From contig JALWZG010000098.1 of the NCBI GenBank assembly GCA_027002825.1, positions 1 through 40,072 on the forward strand: DNA of 40,072 nucleotides, in the 5' to 3' direction. Position numbers and translations under genes: made by a program. This DNA comes from Caldifarciminota bacterium. Lineage in GTDB: Bacteria > Hydrothermota > Hydrothermia > LBFQ01. The notes under the pieces are model-generated. The model was not told the DNA's origin, made no database searches, and saw nothing but the letters and a program-made list of their open reading frames with translations. This document shows, one piece after another, positions 38,030-40,072 of the stretch (positions are counted from its first letter, which is position 1; every line of letters starts with the position of its first letter).

Positions 38030-38962
38030 ATGAAGGAAGGAAAAGGTGTTCTGGCTGTACTGGAGAGCGCGCTTTACGCGCCCACATCCCTGACCCCTCC
38101 AAAACCCAACAGGTTTGTCCTCAGGGTTGAAGGCTCATCCCTGAAGGTCTTTACCTTCGCCTACAGGGGTTTCTCCGACCTCGTACATCTTACCAACTTA
38201 GGCGCCGGTGCCGCCGCCCTGTACAACATGTTTTACACCGCATCGGTTTTCAACGTGCCGAGCGAGGTCATCTTTGACGTTCCCGAAGGGGATTTGAAGG
38301 GTATAAGGGATGAATTCGGATACCCCGCCGGGATCTGGGACTTCACTGGGATGATAGAAGTGCGCGATATAAGACGCACAGACTTAGAGGTACCGGACGA
38401 GATAAGAACGCGGAGGACGATACGGAGGTACAGACCGGACCCGGTGGATGAGGACGTCCTGGACGGGATCATAGAAAAGGTCGTTGAAATCTCGGACGGG
38501 ATAGGGGCTGACGTCAGAACGGTCGTCCTGAAGGGTAAGGAGAGGGAAAGGCTCGTAAACTACATGCGTCTACTCTACGACCCGGTCAGAGACCTCGCCA
38601 TAATGTCAAAAATCGTTCCGAGCGTGATGCGGGACTTCTTCCTGAACTTCCTCAAAGAGTTCAAAAAGACACTTGGAGGTGCGCCCATAGCGATAGTGGG
38701 TCTTAGCAACACCAAAGACAAGATAGCCTGGACGAAGAGCTGGTTCGTAGCCGAGCTGATAATGACCGAGGCGAGGAGAATAGGCCTTGACACCGGATCG
38801 ATAACCTTCCAGACGAAGAGCATAGAGGAAACCATAAAGAGGGAACTCCTGAACTACACCGGACCTTTGGGAATAGCCTTTGTGCTGAACCTCGGGTACA
38901 GGGATGAAGACCTACCACCCCGTGAGATAAAAGGACACGATTTCTCCGTATTCCGGATTTAA
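38030..38962 (+). CDS. Nitroreductase-fold protein, two-domain
   Basis: A 310-aa protein. The C-terminal half fits an FMN-dependent nitroreductase: RTRRTIRRYRPDPVDEDVLD (the usual opening R-R-S-x-R-x-[FY]), a helix WTKSWFVAELIMTEARRIGL and the ending GIAFVLNLGYRDEDLPPRE. The N-terminal half, about 120 residues, looks like a degenerate copy or an extra domain. Substrates are unknown; family members reduce nitro groups, flavins or coenzymes with NAD(P)H. It meets the DUF1232 gene tail to tail, with both stops in one TTAA (38959-38962). Confidence 0.78.
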   Translation: MKEGKGVLAVLESALYAPTSLTPPKPNRFVLRVEGSSLKVFTFAYRGFSDLVHLTNLGAGAAALYNMFYTASVFNVPSEVIFDVPEGDLKGIRDEFGYPAGIWDFTGMIEVRDIRRTDLEVPDEIRTRRTIRRYRPDPVDEDVLDGIIEKVVEISDGIGADVRTVVLKGKERERLVNYMRLLYDPVRDLAIMSKIVPSVMRDFFLNFLKEFKKTLGGAPIAIVGLSNTKDKIAWTKSWFVAELIMTEARRIGLDTGSITFQTKSIEETIKRELLNYTGPLGIAFVLNLGYRDEDLPPREIKGHDFSVFRI

Positions 38963-39318
38963 CCCCCCAGCCTTTCCCTGTACCTCCTGAACTCGCTTAT
39001 CTCCTGTGAGAAAACGTTCATAACATAGGTGAGGACGGATATATCGTCAAGGTAGCCCGCAAAGGGGATAAAGTCAAAGATGGCATCCGTGGGGGTCAAA
39101 AAGTAAAGGAGGGCGGCCGCAACGGTGAGGAGGGTTTTCCTCTTTAAGGTGTACTTTCCCTTCAAGGTGTGGTCAAGCATATCAAACAGCAACCTGACAT
39201 AGTAGAGAACCTCACCCGTCCCCCTCAGCCCCTTCTTCCTTATGGCGTCCAAAACCCTCTTTACGTCCCTCCTGTTCCTGACGCCCTGCCGGGCCAACCA
39301 GAGGAGAAGCCTCTCCAC
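38959..39318 (-). CDS. DUF1232 (YkvA-like) protein
   Basis: A 119-aa protein with the DUF1232 segment AALLYFLTPTDAIFDFIPFAGYLDDISVL, in which the P-x-D-x-I-x-D-x-I-P-x-x-G-x-x-D-D pattern is the family hallmark. The hydrophobic part (about 60-90) may be membrane-embedded. Function unknown. The start is GTG at 39318; TAAAAT lies 6 nt upstream at 39325-39330. Confidence 0.85.
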   Translation of the reverse strand: MERLLLWLARQGVRNRRDVKRVLDAIRKKGLRGTGEVLYYVRLLFDMLDHTLKGKYTLKRKTLLTVAAALLYFLTPTDAIFDFIPFAGYLDDISVLTYVMNVFSQEISEFRRYRERLGG

Positions 39319-39324
39319 ACGGGT

Positions 39325-39330
39325 ATTTTA
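39325..39330 (-). promoter_or_regulatory. -10 box (TAAAAT) of the DUF1232 gene
   Basis: TAAAAT on the minus strand, 6 nt before the GTG at 39318. Confidence 0.5.
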
Positions 39331-39337
39331 AACCCGC

Positions 39338-39673
39338 CTATCCTTCGGTTTCGGGTACGGACGTCATGGCGCCGTAGTAGTTCATAAGGGTGTCTACGAT
39401 GAAGGACCAAATCCAGGCGACTATCGGAACTATTACACCTATACCACACGTTATCGGAGTTATGACAACCGCACCCACGATGTACAGGATAAGCTGGATT
39501 ATGCCGTTGCGTTTGATGGATTCGGGGTCGGCATCGGGTTTTTTACCGGTGCGCTTGAGGGCTTCGGCTATCTCCCTGTACGCGATGATGTGGCCAAGTC
39601 CCGGCAGGAAGAGGTTCAAAAGGAGGACTATAATGGCCTTGTCCTTTATCTCCTTTGCCGAAATATCTGCCAT
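39338..39673 (-). CDS. TM2-like small membrane protein
   Basis: A 111-aa protein. An N-terminal hydrophobic segment (AIIVLLLNLFLPGLGHIIAY) carries the LFLPGLGH motif typical of TM2/DUF5683-like families. A soluble turn (EIAEALKRTGKKPDADPESI) is followed by two more hydrophobic segments (LILYIVGAVVITPIT; VIVPIVAWIWSFIVD). Function unknown. A TAGAAT box lies 9 nt before the ATG, and the gene sits directly behind the 16S rRNA gene on the same strand. Confidence 0.7.
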   Translation of the reverse strand: MADISAKEIKDKAIIVLLLNLFLPGLGHIIAYREIAEALKRTGKKPDADPESIKRNGIIQLILYIVGAVVITPITCGIGVIVPIVAWIWSFIVDTLMNYYGAMTSVPETEG

Positions 39674-39682
39674 AACACGTCT

Positions 39683-39688
39683 ATTCTA
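39683..39688 (-). promoter_or_regulatory. -10 box (TAGAAT) of the TM2-like gene
   Basis: TAGAAT on the minus strand, 9 nt before the ATG at 39673. It lies 23 nt downstream of the T-rich stretch that follows 16S. Confidence 0.45.
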
Positions 39689-39710
39689 AGGGTGTCCGGT
39701 GTAGGTTTGG

Positions 39711-39732
39711 AAAAAAATAAAAAAAAGCCTTT
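39711..39732 (-). terminator. Candidate terminator behind 16S rRNA
   Basis: On the minus strand a weak hairpin (CCGAAAGG, or CCTT pairing AAGG over a longer loop) is followed by T8-A-T7. The T-run is exceptional in this G+C-rich window. It begins 30-50 nt after the 16S 3' end. Confidence 0.55.
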
Positions 39733-39761
39733 CGGTAGGGTGGGAAGGGATGTTTACTCTG

Positions 39762-40072
39762 AAAAGGAGGTGTTCCAGCCGCACGTTCCCGTACGGCTAC
39801 CTTGTTACGACTTCGCCCCAGTCACCGGGCTCGCCCTCACCCCGCCGCAGCGGGGCTTCAGGCGCTCCCGGCTCCCATGGCGTGACGGGCGGTGAGTACA
39901 GAGCCCGGGAACGTATTCACCACCCCATAGCTGATAGGTGATTACTAGCGACTCCACCTTCACGCAGGCGGGTTGCAGCCTGCGATCCGAACTGGGGGCG
40001 GTTTTGGGGGATTAGCTCGGCCTCGCGGCCTCGCATCCCTCTGTGCCGCCCATTGTAGCGCGTGTGTAGCCC
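39762..40072 (-). rRNA. rrs: 16S rRNA gene, 3' part (runs off the right edge)
   Basis: The minus strand carries the last 310 or so bases of 16S. Landmarks include GTCGTAACAAGGTAGCC, helix 45 with loop GGAA, CACCGCCCGTCACGCCATGG and the anti-SD ACCTCCTTT at the end. Two differences from E. coli stand out in this part: U at about E. coli position 1396 (GTACTCACCG instead of GTACACACCG), and a G at about 1410. The 5' end is outside the window. No ITS, tRNA or 23S follows. Confidence 0.97.

Overview
The window reads as a compact bacterial chromosome segment from an uncultured or little-studied thermophile. The evidence is AGG/ATA-rich codon use, a high purine bias in coding strands, very short spacers and many overlapping genes. 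Two secreted beta-propeller proteins end in type IX secretion (T9SS)-like C-terminal domains, and two beta-barrel-like proteins are present. Together these point to the FCB-related deep lineages (WOR-3/Hydrothermae-like). That placement is inference; the partial 16S gene at the right edge would settle it.

Layout. 1-3341 (minus): a partial unknown gene, then an operon of ABC ATPase, roadblock protein, PP2C phosphatase and Ser/Thr kinase. 3342-6473 (plus): a regulatory spacer, HU, a lipoprotein, a DUF58 protein, and prfB with a programmed +1 frameshift. 6483-11918 (plus): an M28 peptidase, a small protein, a VWA protein, a barrel-like protein and ispE. 11928-14225 (minus): a seven-bladed SBBP propeller with a sorting tail. 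14298-18424 (plus): citrate synthase, gcvPB and alanine dehydrogenase. 18451-24441 is the accessory region: five tandem Uma2-family nuclease genes preceded by a vestige of another, a transglutaminase-like gene, a broken ankyrin gene and an intact ankyrin gene. 24487-33312: a barrel-like protein and lysS (plus); rpoZ-coaBC-Mut7-C (minus); an FG-GAP propeller, SLC13 transporter and UbiE-like methyltransferase (plus); then a small unknown gene and ruvX (minus). 33332-39673: acyl-CoA ligase plus acylphosphatase (minus), SPFH protein plus K+ channel (plus), a PATAN-like protein plus nitroreductase-like protein (plus), then DUF1232 and TM2-like genes (minus). 39762 to the edge is the 3' end of a 16S rRNA gene (minus), with no 23S or tRNA behind it.

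Three window-wide patterns stand out. First, some two dozen genes carry a TATAAT/TAAAAT/TAGAAT/TACAAT box 6-11 nt before the start codon, the signature of leaderless transcription. Strong Shine-Dalgarno sites appear only at HU and at an internal operon gene. Second, many apparently exported proteins begin with only about 7-10 hydrophobic residues and no basic n-region. Third, the five Uma2 copies are mosaics: two middle types and two C-terminal types occur in all four combinations.
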